Assembly (NCBI GenBank): GCA_039714395.1
Contig: JBDLJH010000017.1
Location: 12,368-76,367, forward strand
DNA: 64,000 nucleotides
Direction of reading: 5' to 3'
From: JAPHSX01 sp039714395
GTDB lineage: Bacteria > Pseudomonadota > Gammaproteobacteria > Thiohalomonadales > Thiohalomonadaceae
Position numbers and translations under genes: made by a program. Of the stretch, positions 43,805 to 52,451 are shown piece after piece; positions within the stretch are counted from its first letter, which is position 1, and each line of letters begins with the position of its first letter. The notes below the pieces were generated by a model. The model had not been told where the DNA came from. It did no database searches and was given only the letters and a program-made list of their open reading frames with translations.

Positions 43805-45223
43805 TTAGGCAGCAGCGGTAGCAGAGCTACGCTGACTGGAAGCCTGACGGATGGTCATTACCACGTTGAACAGCATGATTGCACCGCCCAACCAGTAGAT
43901 CATGCCGCCGATGGCACGCATGGCGTAGTACGGATACATCGCGGAGACGGACTCGGCAAAGGTGTAGGTCAGGGTGCCGAACTCATCGTAGTCACGCCAC
44001 ATCAGTCCCTGCATGATGCCGGAGACCCACATTGCAGTGATGTAAACCACAGTACCGATGGTCGCGAGCCAGAAGTGGGTATTAACCAGGCTGGCAGAGT
44101 ACATCTTGGTATCCCATAGTTTTTCAACCATGTGATAGATGGCACCAGCGGCAACCATGGCAACCCAGCCCAGAGCACCGGCGTGTACGTGACCAACAGT
44201 CCAGTCGGTGTAGTGAGAGAGGGCGTTAACGGTCTTGGCTGACATGACCGGACCTTCGAAGGTGGACATGGCGTAGAAGGCCAGAGACATAATCATAAAG
44301 CGCAGGATGTAGTCGTTACGCAGCTTATCCCAAGCACCGGAGAGGGTCATCATACCGTTGATAGCACCACCCCATGAAGGAATGATCATCGCCAGGGATA
44401 CCGCGGCACCAAGTGAACCGGTCCAGTCTGGTAGTGCGGTGTACTGCAGGTGGTGAGCACCCAGCCATACATAACCGAACATCAGGGCCCAGAAGTGGAT
44501 AACCGACAGACGGTAGGAGAAGATCGGGCGGTTGGCCTGCTTCGGTACGAAGTAGTACATGATGCCCAGGAAGCCGGCAGTCAGGTAGAAACCAACGGCG
44601 TTATGACCCCACCACCACTGAATCATCGCGTCCTGTACACCAGAGAAGATGGAGTAGGACTTGAACAGGGTGACCGGGATGGCCATGGAATTAACCACGT
44701 GCAGGTAGGTGATCATCACCATCATGCCCAGGAAGAACCAGTTGGAGACGTAGATGTGGCTGGTCTTGCGGTTGGCTATGGTCATCACGAAGTTCACAGT
44801 GTAGGCAACCCACACCAGCGCGATGGCGATATCGATAGGCCATTCCAGCTCGGCGTACTCCTTACCAGAGGTCAGACCCAGCGGCAGGGTGATAACCGCA
44901 GAGACGATGATCAGGTTCCAGCCCCAGAAGGTGAACCATGCCAGCTTGTCGCTCCACAGGCGCACACCGCAGGTGCGCTGCACTGAGTAGAAGGCCGTGG
45001 CCATCAATGCACAGCCACCAAAGGCGAAGATGACCGCGTTGGTGTGCAGCGGACGCAGACGACCGAAGGTGAGTTCGGCAATGTCAAAGTTGAGGAATGG
45101 CCAGGCCAGTTCCGAAGCAATGTAGACACCCACCAGGGTGCCTACGACCAGATAAACGACGGCCATAACGGTGAACCACCGTACGACGTCGAAGCTATAT
45201 TTTTCTACTTGTGTCGTTGCCAC
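43805..45223 (-). CDS. ccoN: cbb3 oxidase catalytic subunit CcoN
   Basis: This 472-residue heme-copper oxidase subunit I has about 12 membrane helices. The heme and CuB ligand region includes LHTNAVIFAFGG, WWGHNAVGFYLTAGFLG and HYTDWTVGHVHAGALGW, all typical of CcoN. It reduces oxygen with high affinity. The GTG start is preceded by CAGGAG at eight bases. The nearest recognisable promoter is about 416 bases upstream. Confidence 0.97.
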   Translation of the reverse strand: MATTQVEKYSFDVVRWFTVMAVVYLVVGTLVGVYIASELAWPFLNFDIAELTFGRLRPLHTNAVIFAFGGCALMATAFYSVQRTCGVRLWSDKLAWFTFWGWNLIIVSAVITLPLGLTSGKEYAELEWPIDIAIALVWVAYTVNFVMTIANRKTSHIYVSNWFFLGMMVMITYLHVVNSMAIPVTLFKSYSIFSGVQDAMIQWWWGHNAVGFYLTAGFLGIMYYFVPKQANRPIFSYRLSVIHFWALMFGYVWLGAHHLQYTALPDWTGSLGAAVSLAMIIPSWGGAINGMMTLSGAWDKLRNDYILRFMIMSLAFYAMSTFEGPVMSAKTVNALSHYTDWTVGHVHAGALGWVAMVAAGAIYHMVEKLWDTKMYSASLVNTHFWLATIGTVVYITAMWVSGIMQGLMWRDYDEFGTLTYTFAESVSAMYPYYAMRAIGGMIYWLGGAIMLFNVVMTIRQASSQRSSATAAA

Positions 45224-45758
45224 GAGTAGTCTCCTGTTGTTATTGCGAAATAGTTATTCCCCAAGGGGGGTGTCTACGTCCACTACCACGGGAGCAACAC
45301 CATTATTGAGTATGAGGAACAAATCCCAGATGAACCGATAGTGCTCAGAGGTCTCTCTGGGTTTATGCCCTCACCATCTGAATGATGAAACCAAACCCGA
45401 TTTATTACACACACAAGGTGCGCGGATACTGCTAAAAATTAAATTTGCCATGAAAAAGAGAAGATTTGACTAGATACGCGACGAGCGTATAGCCATTTTT
45501 CGATGGAGAGCCGAGGTGAGTGTCAGTTTATTTCTAAACCAGATTATAGGAATAGCTCATAACCTGATAAAAATAATGAAGTATTTTTACTGACAGCACC
45601 AGCCCGTATCGTCGAAAACCCCCAAGTTTTTACGTAGGCCCGGGCATGTTAGACGAAAAGAGGTCGCGAATACATTGATATTTGTCAATTAACGGGTCAT
45701 TTGACGCAGAAATTGAGGAGTTTGAGCAGCGCAAAGAGCGCTCTACCTTATATAGGTA
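45224..45758. other. Long ccoN leader and fnr-ccoN intergenic region
   Basis: These 535 bases separate fnr (ending at 45759) from ccoN on the minus strand. They hold an Fnr box with a well-spaced -10 near the fnr end. Between that promoter and ccoN lie some 416 bases with no supported gene. A CCCC-TT-GGGG hairpin is close to the ccoN ribosome site. A 26-codon minus-strand frame in the leader lacks a ribosome site. Confidence 0.6.
45646..45688 (-). promoter_or_regulatory. Fnr-activated promoter candidate for ccoN
   Basis: On the minus strand TTGACAAATATCAA (45688-45675) matches nine of ten fixed positions of the Fnr consensus. A TAACAT -10 hexamer lies at 45651-45646. With the box centred at 45681.5, the start would be near 45640, placing the box at -41.5, the classical activating position. 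Its orientation fits the downstream cco operon. Confidence 0.65.
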
Positions 45759-46520
45759 TTACGGAAGTTGGCTGGCACCACTGCCTTTACTATTGGCGAT
45801 GATGCGTAGCTGGGGCAGGTTCTGTATGTATATGTGCTTACGCTGGACGATGAGAATGCCTTCTTCCTGGAAACGGCTGAAGAGGCGGCTTACGGTCTCT
45901 ACTGCCAGTCCCAGGTAGTTGCCGATATCGTTGCGAGACATGCTGAGGTAGAAGTCGGTGGGTGAGAAGCCGCGGCGCTGGTAGCGATCGGAGAGGCTGA
46001 GTAGTAGTGCCGCCAGACGCTCTTCGGCACTTCTTTTACCTAATAACATTAATAGAGACTGGTCGTGCAGGATCTCTTTGCTCATTATCGTTAGCAGTTG
46101 GTGCTGCAGACTGGGCAGGCGGGTACTCAGTTCTTCCAGGCGGTCGAAGGGGATCTCACAAAGGCTGGTAGTCTCCATTGCCTTGGCAGCGCAGGGGTGA
46201 TGTTTGAGGTGGATGGCATCCAGCCCCAGCAGCTCACCGGGCAGGTGGAAACCGGTGACCTGTTCATGGCCGTCCTCGGTGGGGGCATAGGTACGGATGG
46301 AGCCGGAACGTACCGCATAGATGGCCTGAAAGGGTGAGCCGACATGGAACAGGTGCTCGCCACGCTTGAGCGGGCGGCGACGCTTGATGATGCTGTCTAG
46401 CTCCTCCAGCTCATTGGCATCAATGCCCACGGGGAGGCAGAGCTGAAATAGGTTGCAATCGTTACAGGCGACTTTAACCCGTTCTGATTGGACCATAGTG
46501 TCGTTTGCTGGCTTAAGCAT
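45759..46520 (-). CDS. fnr: Oxygen-sensing regulator Fnr (Anr)
   Basis: This 253-residue Crp-family regulator has the N-terminal cluster Cys residues 19, 22 and 28 (CNDCNLFQLC) and the fourth at 121 (ETTSLCEIPF), which bind an oxygen-labile 4Fe-4S cluster. A sensory beta-roll and dimer helix follow. The C-terminal helix-turn-helix SRNDIGNYLGLAVETVSRLF has the ExxSR recognition pattern for TTGAT half-sites. It lies directly upstream of the cco cluster, where it probably acts. ATG at 46520 or the in-frame ATG eight codons later may be used. Confidence 0.96.
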   Translation of the reverse strand: MLKPANDTMVQSERVKVACNDCNLFQLCLPVGIDANELEELDSIIKRRRPLKRGEHLFHVGSPFQAIYAVRSGSIRTYAPTEDGHEQVTGFHLPGELLGLDAIHLKHHPCAAKAMETTSLCEIPFDRLEELSTRLPSLQHQLLTIMSKEILHDQSLLMLLGKRSAEERLAALLLSLSDRYQRRGFSPTDFYLSMSRNDIGNYLGLAVETVSRLFSRFQEEGILIVQRKHIYIQNLPQLRIIANSKGSGASQLP

Positions 46521-46692
46521 GGAGTATTTTCTGCCCTATTTATCAGGGTGATAATACCGAATCGTCCAATAAATTACCCCCACATGCAATATCGGGGTGG
46601 ATTTTCGGTGATTACCGTTGTTTAAACGGCAGAGAGTTAGGGGTATGCTATGCCCTCTTATTTATTATCAACTAAACGGCTGAGAGGATCCC

Positions 46693-47286
46693 ATGGCTGC
46701 ACGCAAAGCCACGGTAAAACGAGATACCCTGGAGACCCAGATTGAGGTTACTGTCGATCTCGACGGCAGCGGTCAGGGCAAATTCGATACTGGCGTCCCG
46801 TTTTTTGAGCACATGCTCGACCAGGTGGCCCGTCACGGCCTGATCGACCTTGATATTAAGGCGCAGGGTGATCTGCACATCGATGCCCACCACACGGTAG
46901 AGGATATCGGCATCACCCTCGGCCAGGCCTTTGCTCAGGCCGCTGGCGATAAAAAGGGTATCCGCCGCTATGGCCACGCCTATGTGCCACTGGATGAGTC
47001 GCTGTCACGTGTGGTGATCGACTTCTCCGGTCGTCCCGGTCTTGAGTATCGCGTTGATTATCCGCGTGCACGCATCGGTGAGTTTGATGTGGATCTGCTG
47101 CAGGAGTTCTTCCACGGCTTTGTTAATCACGCCCAGGTGACTCTGCACGTCGACAATCTGCGTGGCAAAAATGCCCATCACATTGCCGAGACCGTCTTCA
47201 AGGCCTTTGGCCGGGCGATGCGTGAGGCACTGACTGCCGATGCGCGTATGCAGGGGATGACGCCCTCCACCAAGGGCAGTCTGTAG
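46693..47286 (+). CDS. hisB: Imidazoleglycerol-phosphate dehydratase
   Basis: This 197-residue enzyme catalyses a late step of histidine synthesis. The two metal-binding His clusters are visible, FEHMLDQVARH with DAHHTVEDIGI, and VNHAQVTLH with KNAHHIAE. It is the monofunctional form, without the phosphatase domain fused in enteric bacteria. It leads the his-hit-tat cluster and is divergent from fnr. Confidence 0.97.
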   Translation: MAARKATVKRDTLETQIEVTVDLDGSGQGKFDTGVPFFEHMLDQVARHGLIDLDIKAQGDLHIDAHHTVEDIGITLGQAFAQAAGDKKGIRRYGHAYVPLDESLSRVVIDFSGRPGLEYRVDYPRARIGEFDVDLLQEFFHGFVNHAQVTLHVDNLRGKNAHHIAETVFKAFGRAMREALTADARMQGMTPSTKGSL

Positions 47287-47331
47287 CACGCCTACGATTC
47301 CTTATCTGAATTACGTTCCAGAGAGTTCATC

Positions 47332-47982
47332 ATGAGTAGCAGTGTGGCAGTGATCGACTATGGTATGGGCAATCTCCATTCCGTAGCCAAGGCCCTAGAA
47401 CATACCGCCTGTGTCGATCAGGTTATCGTTACCCACGAGCCAGAGCGTATTCTGGCCGCCGATCGGGTGGTGCTTCCCGGCGTCGGTGCGATACGCGACT
47501 GTATGGCCGAGATTAAACGCCTGGGTATGGATCAGGTGATCCGCGAGGCGATCAAGAGCAAACCCTTCCTCGGCGTTTGCATCGGTATGCAGGCGTTAAT
47601 GGACTCCAGTGAAGAGAATGGTGGTACCGAGTGTCTCGGTATCCTGCCAGGTCACGTACGCTTCTTTGGCGATGACCTCACCGACCCCGATAGCGGTGCG
47701 GCGCTAAAGGTGCCGCACATGGGGTGGAATCAGGTGCATCAGGAGATGGCGCACCCGCTGTGGCAGGGTATCGAACAGGATGCCCGATTCTATTTTGTAC
47801 ACAGCTACTACGTCAGCCCGGCGGATGAGAGTTATCTGGCGGGTAGCACGCATCACGGCCTCGATTTTGCTGCTGCACTGGCCCACGATAATATCTTCGC
47901 TGCACAGTTTCACCCGGAGAAGAGTCAGCATGTGGGGCTGCAGCTCTATGCCAATTTCCTTAAGTGGGATGGCAACGGTTAA
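47332..47982 (+). CDS. hisH: Imidazole glycerol phosphate synthase, glutaminase subunit
   Basis: This 216-residue class I glutamine amidotransferase has the nucleophile Cys83 in FLGVCIGMQAL and the His-Glu pair in AAQFHPEKSQ. It delivers ammonia to HisF. It is 45 bases after hisB. Confidence 0.97.
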   Translation: MSSSVAVIDYGMGNLHSVAKALEHTACVDQVIVTHEPERILAADRVVLPGVGAIRDCMAEIKRLGMDQVIREAIKSKPFLGVCIGMQALMDSSEENGGTECLGILPGHVRFFGDDLTDPDSGAALKVPHMGWNQVHQEMAHPLWQGIEQDARFYFVHSYYVSPADESYLAGSTHHGLDFAAALAHDNIFAAQFHPEKSQHVGLQLYANFLKWDGNG

Positions 47983-48077
47983 TATTGGTTAAGTGGTGCT
48001 GCTTACGACGGCCGTAAGATAATTATGTGTAACAGTCGCGAACCCCGTCTCGCGACCGATTGATGAGGAAGTGAACG

Positions 48078-48833
48078 ATGTTGTTGATCCCCGCCATTGA
48101 CCTGAAAGATGGTAAGTGTGTACGTCTTCGCCAGGGACGCATGGAAGATGAGACCATCTTCTCTGACGATCCGGTAGCGATAGCCGCGCAGTGGGTAGAG
48201 GCGGGCGCACGTCGCCTGCACCTGGTCGATCTTAATGGTGCCTTCGCAGGTGAACCGGTTAATGGTGATGTGGTACATGCCATTGCCGAGGCCTTCCCTG
48301 AACTGTCGATTCAAATTGGTGGTGGTATCCGTGACGAAGAGACGGTACAGAGCTATCTCGACGCCGGGGTTCAGTACGTCATCATCGGTACCAAGGCGGT
48401 CAATGCACCACACTTCGTTAACGATTTGTGCATGGAGTTCCCCGGCCACATTATCGTCGGCCTTGATGCCAAAGACGGTAAGGTTGCCATTGACGGCTGG
48501 TCCAAGCTCTCCAAACACGATGTCATCGATATGGCAAAACACTTTGAACAGGATGGTGTCGAGGCGATCATCTATACCGACATCGGCCGCGATGGGATGA
48601 TGAGCGGCGTTAATGTTGAGGCCACGGTGAAACTGGCACAGGCGATCAGCATCCCGGTGATCGCCTCGGGCGGCATCACCAATATCGATGATGTGAAGGC
48701 ACTTTGTGCCGTGGCCGATGAGGGCATTACTGGCGCCATCACCGGGCGTGCCATCTATGAGGGCACTCTGGACTTTGCCGAAGGGCAGGCACTGGCCGAT
48801 AAGCTGTGCCCCGATGTGCCGATGAAGTTTTAG
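48078..48833 (+). CDS. hisA: Phosphoribosylformimino-AICAR ribotide isomerase
   Basis: This 251-residue TIM-barrel isomerase begins MLLIPAIDLKDGKCVRL with the catalytic Asp of AIDL. A second catalytic Asp lies in YTDIGRDGMMSG, and phosphate-binding loops (GGGIRDE, ASGGI) are present. GAGGAAGTGAACG precedes the ATG. Confidence 0.97.
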   Translation: MLLIPAIDLKDGKCVRLRQGRMEDETIFSDDPVAIAAQWVEAGARRLHLVDLNGAFAGEPVNGDVVHAIAEAFPELSIQIGGGIRDEETVQSYLDAGVQYVIIGTKAVNAPHFVNDLCMEFPGHIIVGLDAKDGKVAIDGWSKLSKHDVIDMAKHFEQDGVEAIIYTDIGRDGMMSGVNVEATVKLAQAISIPVIASGGITNIDDVKALCAVADEGITGAITGRAIYEGTLDFAEGQALADKLCPDVPMKF

Positions 48834-48835
48834 CC

Positions 48836-49609
48836 ATGCCTTTAGCCAAACGTATTATTCCCTGCCTTGATGTAGACAACGGGCGCGTCGTTAAGGGCGT
48901 GCAGTTTGTTGAAATTCGCGATGCCGGTGATCCGGTAGAGATCGCCAAGCGTTATGACGAGCAGGGCGCGGATGAGATCACCTTTCTTGATATTACCGCC
49001 TCTTCCGATGATCGCGAGACGATGATACATGTGGTTGAACAGGTGGCTTCGCAGGTCTTTATTCCGTTAACCGTGGGAGGAGGCATTCGCAAGGTTGAAG
49101 ATATTCGCTGCATGCTTAACGCCGGTGCGGATAAGGTAGGTATTAATACCGCTGCCGTGTTTAACCCCGAGTTTGTTAAAGAGGCAGCGGAGAAGTTCGG
49201 TTCGCAGTGCATCGTGGTTGCTATCGATGCAAAAAAGGTAAGCAAAGAGGGTGAAGAGAACCGCTGGGAGATCTTTACCCACGGTGGGCGCAAGCCGACC
49301 GGTATCGATGCCATCGGGTGGGCAAAAAAAATGGTCGATTACGGTGCCGGTGAAATCCTGTTGACCAGTATGGATCGTGACGGCACCAAGGTTGGTTTTG
49401 ATCTTGAGCTGACCCGGGCTATTTCCGATGCAGTTCATGTACCGGTGATCGCCTCGGGTGGTGTTGGCAATCTCGATCACCTGGTGGATGGCGTTAAAGA
49501 TGGTCATGCCGAGGCGGTACTCGCTGCCAGTATTTTCCACTTCGGAGAGTACAGTATCGAAGAGGCAAAACGACGCATGGCCGATGCCGGGATTGAGGTT
49601 CGTCTGTGA
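48836..49609 (+). CDS. hisF: Imidazole glycerol phosphate synthase, cyclase subunit
   Basis: This 257-residue TIM barrel has the catalytic Asp in IIPCLDVDNGRVVKG and a second in VVAIDAK. Phosphate loops GGGIRK and ASGGVG are present. It forms the synthase with HisH. The ATG at 48836 lies two bases after the hisA stop; an extension into hisA is not the family start. The next small ORF overlaps its stop by four bases. Confidence 0.97.
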   Translation: MPLAKRIIPCLDVDNGRVVKGVQFVEIRDAGDPVEIAKRYDEQGADEITFLDITASSDDRETMIHVVEQVASQVFIPLTVGGGIRKVEDIRCMLNAGADKVGINTAAVFNPEFVKEAAEKFGSQCIVVAIDAKKVSKEGEENRWEIFTHGGRKPTGIDAIGWAKKMVDYGAGEILLTSMDRDGTKVGFDLELTRAISDAVHVPVIASGGVGNLDHLVDGVKDGHAEAVLAASIFHFGEYSIEEAKRRMADAGIEVRL

Positions 49610-49857
49610 ATGATGAGCAATTGATGCTGCTGGAACAGCTGGGTATTAGTCAGGCCGATTTTGAAAGAATGCAGACACTAGCGGGTGTATTGTTAGTGGT
49701 AACTGTAGTCTCGTTTGTTCTTACCCTGTGGCTGGCGCGACGCAAGAAACTGAATATGGGGTTCTGGACTTTTATGGTGCTACTAATGGGCCCCTTTGCA
49801 CTGATGGCCATTCTGTTCGTTCCGGCAAAAGAGTCTACATCGGAGCCGCAGGCATGA
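49606..49857 (+). CDS. Small two-helix membrane protein inside the his operon
   Basis: This 83-residue protein is not recognised. It has two hydrophobic segments (about residues 25-42 and 50-70) separated by a basic loop, LARRKKLN. It starts with GTG overlapping the hisF stop (GTGA) and its own stop overlaps the hisI start (ATGA), so it is translationally coupled on both sides. That makes it a real expressed gene with high probability. A role in histidine synthesis is not evident. Confidence 0.7.
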   Translation: MNDEQLMLLEQLGISQADFERMQTLAGVLLVVTVVSFVLTLWLARRKKLNMGFWTFMVLLMGPFALMAILFVPAKESTSEPQA

Positions 49858-50240
49858 GTGGCAACTGGCTCGATGAAATCAAGTGGGGCGATGACGGCCT
49901 GGTGCCGGTAATCGCCCAGGAAGAGAGCGGTAAGGTGGTGATGTTTGCTTTTATGAATCGCGAGTCACTGACATTGACTGCCGAGAGGGGCGAAGCGGTT
50001 TACTTCTCACGCTCGCGCAATAAGCTATGGCACAAGGGTGAAGAGTCGGGCCATGTGCAGAGAGTGAAATCGATTCGTACCGACTGCGATAAGGATGTGG
50101 TGTTGTTGACCATCGAACAGGTTGGCGGTATTGCCTGTCATACCGGGCGTCACAGCTGTTTTTATAATGAACTCGATGGCAATTCGTGGCAATCTGTGGA
50201 ACCGGTACTTAAAGACCCCAAGGCGATCTATAACAAATGA
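49854..50240 (+). CDS. hisI: Phosphoribosyl-AMP cyclohydrolase
   Basis: This 128-residue enzyme has the expected Cys and Asp metal ligands in IRTDCDKD and the GGIACHTGRHSCF segment. It is separate from HisE, unlike the fused enteric enzyme. Its start overlaps the preceding small gene and its stop overlaps hisE, each by four bases. Confidence 0.96.
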   Translation: MSGNWLDEIKWGDDGLVPVIAQEESGKVVMFAFMNRESLTLTAERGEAVYFSRSRNKLWHKGEESGHVQRVKSIRTDCDKDVVLLTIEQVGGIACHTGRHSCFYNELDGNSWQSVEPVLKDPKAIYNK

Positions 50241-50557
50241 GCGATACACTGAATCGATTGGCTGCCGTACTGGAGGAGCGCAAGTCCGCTGCGCCGGATA
50301 GCTCCTACGTCGCCAAGCTTTATAGCAAAGGCCTCGACGCAATTTTGAAAAAGATTGGCGAGGAGGCGACCGAAACGGTAATGGCAGCGAAGGATGGTGA
50401 TGCCGAGAAGATTATCTACGAGGTCGCCGACCTCTGGTTTCATACCCTGGTACTACTTAAGCAGCAGGGGCTGGAGCCACAGCAGGTACTGGATGAGTTG
50501 GAACGCCGTTTCGGTCTCTCTGGTCTTGAGGAAAAAGCGAACAGGAAGGATTCATGA
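50237..50557 (+). CDS. hisE: Phosphoribosyl-ATP pyrophosphatase
   Basis: This 106-residue MazG-like pyrophosphatase has the helical metal-binding motif GEEATETVMAAKDGD and a later EVADLWFHTLVLL helix. It catalyses the step before HisI. It overlaps hisI and the HIT gene by four bases each. Confidence 0.96.
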   Translation: MSDTLNRLAAVLEERKSAAPDSSYVAKLYSKGLDAILKKIGEEATETVMAAKDGDAEKIIYEVADLWFHTLVLLKQQGLEPQQVLDELERRFGLSGLEEKANRKDS

Positions 50558-50892
50558 GCGACTGTCTGTTCTGTAAAATTGCTAACGGCGAGATCCCCGG
50601 CGATATCGTCTACGAAGACGACAAAATGGTGGTGTTTAAGGATGTCGCCCCCAAGGCAGAGGTACACCTGCTGGCAATCCCACGGGAACATATTGAGAGC
50701 CTAAATGGTCTTACTGAAGAGCACGATGCGCTGATCGCCTATATGATGCGACAGTTGCCACGGCTGGCAGAAGAACAGGGACTGGATAGTGGTTTTCGCA
50801 CTATCATCAATACCGGGCCGGGTGGTGGTCAGGTAGTGTTTCATCTACATCTACATCTACTCGGTGGCAGTGGCCTACCGGGATTTCAATAA
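50554..50892 (+). CDS. HIT-family nucleotide hydrolase (HinT-like)
   Basis: This 112-residue protein has the zinc-binding start CLFCKIANGEIP and the catalytic histidine triad in VVFHLHLHLLGG. HinT-type enzymes hydrolyse purine nucleoside phosphoramidates. It overlaps hisE by four bases and precedes tatA. This his-HIT-tat order is common in gammaproteobacteria. Confidence 0.93.
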   Translation: MSDCLFCKIANGEIPGDIVYEDDKMVVFKDVAPKAEVHLLAIPREHIESLNGLTEEHDALIAYMMRQLPRLAEEQGLDSGFRTIINTGPGGGQVVFHLHLHLLGGSGLPGFQ

Positions 50893-50911
50893 TTTAGAGG
50901 AGTAATTCGTA

Positions 50912-51133
50912 ATGGGTTTTAGTATTTGGCAATTATTGATTGTACTGGCCATCATCGTGCTGCTATTTGGCACCAAGAAGCTGAAGAATATCGGAGGCGA
51001 TCTGGGCGGCGCAGTAAAGGGCTTTAAGAATGCCGTCAATGAGGGTGAAAGTGAGAAGCAGTCTTCCATCGAGAAGAAGGAAGAGGGCGAAGTCATCGAG
51101 GGTGAGTCCACCCGTGAGAAAGACAAAGTTTAA
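50912..51133 (+). CDS. tatA: Twin-arginine translocase subunit TatA
   Basis: This 73-residue protein has the N-terminal helix (GFSIWQLLIVLAIIVLLFG), the FG hinge and the amphipathic KKLKNIGGDLGGAVKGFK helix of TatA. It forms the Tat export pore. AGAGGAGTAAT precedes the ATG. Confidence 0.96.
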   Translation: MGFSIWQLLIVLAIIVLLFGTKKLKNIGGDLGGAVKGFKNAVNEGESEKQSSIEKKEEGEVIEGESTREKDKV

Positions 51134-51164
51134 TTAGTTCTAACTCACCTCTGGAAGATAATAG

Positions 51165-51533
51165 ATGTTTGATATCGGTTTCTGGGAGCTGAGCATTATC
51201 GGCGTGGTCGCGCTGATCGTGATCGGTCCTGAGCGCCTGCCGTCGGTCGCACGTACTGCCGGTCTGTGGTTCGGGCGTATGCGTGGCTTTGTCTCGACGA
51301 TGAAGGCAGACATCGATAAGCAGCTCAAGGCTGAGGATCTACAAAAAATTCTTAAAGAGCAGGCAGATAGTGCTGGTCTGCACGAGATCATAGAGGAGAC
51401 CAAAGAGACTGTCGACTCCCTGAGTCAGCCCGCCGATTATTTGGTAAAAAGCGACAGTAACGACGCCGCCGCTGCCGAGACATCCACCGATTCTGGCGAG
51501 GAAAAGCAGCAGGACAATGACAGCAAATCCTGA
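51165..51533 (+). CDS. tatB: Twin-arginine translocase subunit TatB
   Basis: This 122-residue protein has the TatB start MFDIGFWELSIIGVVAL, the IGPERLP hinge, a long amphipathic helix and an acidic, Ser-rich tail. It receives Tat substrates with TatC. Its end overlaps tatC by 17 bases. Confidence 0.96.
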   Translation: MFDIGFWELSIIGVVALIVIGPERLPSVARTAGLWFGRMRGFVSTMKADIDKQLKAEDLQKILKEQADSAGLHEIIEETKETVDSLSQPADYLVKSDSNDAAAAETSTDSGEEKQQDNDSKS

Positions 51534-52383
51534 AAAGAATACTCGTTCTAATGGTGAGGCCCCGTTCGTTTCGCACCTGATCGAGATGCGTGATCGACTG
51601 TTGCGTGTGGTGATTGCGGTGCTGCTGGTCTTCTGTGGTGTGTTCTACTTTGCCAACGACTTTTACAATCTTGTTGCTACCCCGTTGCTGGAGTATATGC
51701 CCGAGGGCACCAGCATGATCTCCACCAAGCCGGCGGGTACTTTCTTTACGCCGATGAAGTTGGCGCTGGTGCTTTCTATCTGTGCCGCAATGCCTTACAT
51801 CCTCCATCAGATGTGGGGCTTTGTCGCTCCGGCACTGTATAAGCATGAACGCAAATTGGTTTTGCCGCTGCTGGTCTCCAGCTCTCTGCTGTTCTATGCA
51901 GGCATGGCCTTTGCCTATTTCGTGGTGTTCCCGTTGATGTTTAAATTTTTCATCGCTGTCGCCCCGGAGGGGGTAACGGTAATGACCGACATCAGTGAGT
52001 ATCTCGACTTCGTGCTAAAGATATTCTTTGCCTTTGGTGTTGCCTTTGAGGTGCCCATCGCTACCATTCTTCTTATCTGGACGGGTATGGCAACGCCGGA
52101 GAGCCTGGCGGAGAAACGCCCTTACATTATTGTCGGTGCCTTCGTCATCGGCATGTTGTTGACCCCGCCGGATATCATCTCGCAGACGCTGCTGGCTCTG
52201 CCGATGTGGATACTGTTCGAGTTGGGCCTGTTGGCATCACGTTACTTTACCAAGCAGCGTGACGAGTCTGAGGAAGATGAGTCGGAATATGATCTCGATA
52301 GTGATGAGGATATGGATGAAGAGCTTGATCGCTATGAGGATGAAGAGGCCGCTCTTTCCCCTGATGATAAACAGGGCCCTTAG
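51517..52383 (+). CDS. tatC: Twin-arginine translocase subunit TatC
   Basis: This 288-residue protein has six membrane helices and the TatC signatures HLIEMRDRLLR and FVAPALYKHERK. An unusually long acidic C-terminal tail (about residues 245-288, rich in Asp and Glu) follows the last helix. It recognises the twin-arginine signal. Fe-S and other cofactor proteins are typical substrates. Confidence 0.96.
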   Translation: MTANPEKNTRSNGEAPFVSHLIEMRDRLLRVVIAVLLVFCGVFYFANDFYNLVATPLLEYMPEGTSMISTKPAGTFFTPMKLALVLSICAAMPYILHQMWGFVAPALYKHERKLVLPLLVSSSLLFYAGMAFAYFVVFPLMFKFFIAVAPEGVTVMTDISEYLDFVLKIFFAFGVAFEVPIATILLIWTGMATPESLAEKRPYIIVGAFVIGMLLTPPDIISQTLLALPMWILFELGLLASRYFTKQRDESEEDESEYDLDSDEDMDEELDRYEDEEAALSPDDKQGP

Positions 52384-52451
52384 TCGATAGTCTCATTGTT
52401 ACCGTTTTGCCCTCGTCGTGCGCTATGCTTGAATGACGGACGAGGGATGCG

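Noticed and set aside
45368..45448. Short minus-strand frame (26 codons) in the ccoN leader as a leader peptide
   Set aside because: No ribosome binding site and no run of regulatory codons or attenuator-like hairpins next to it.
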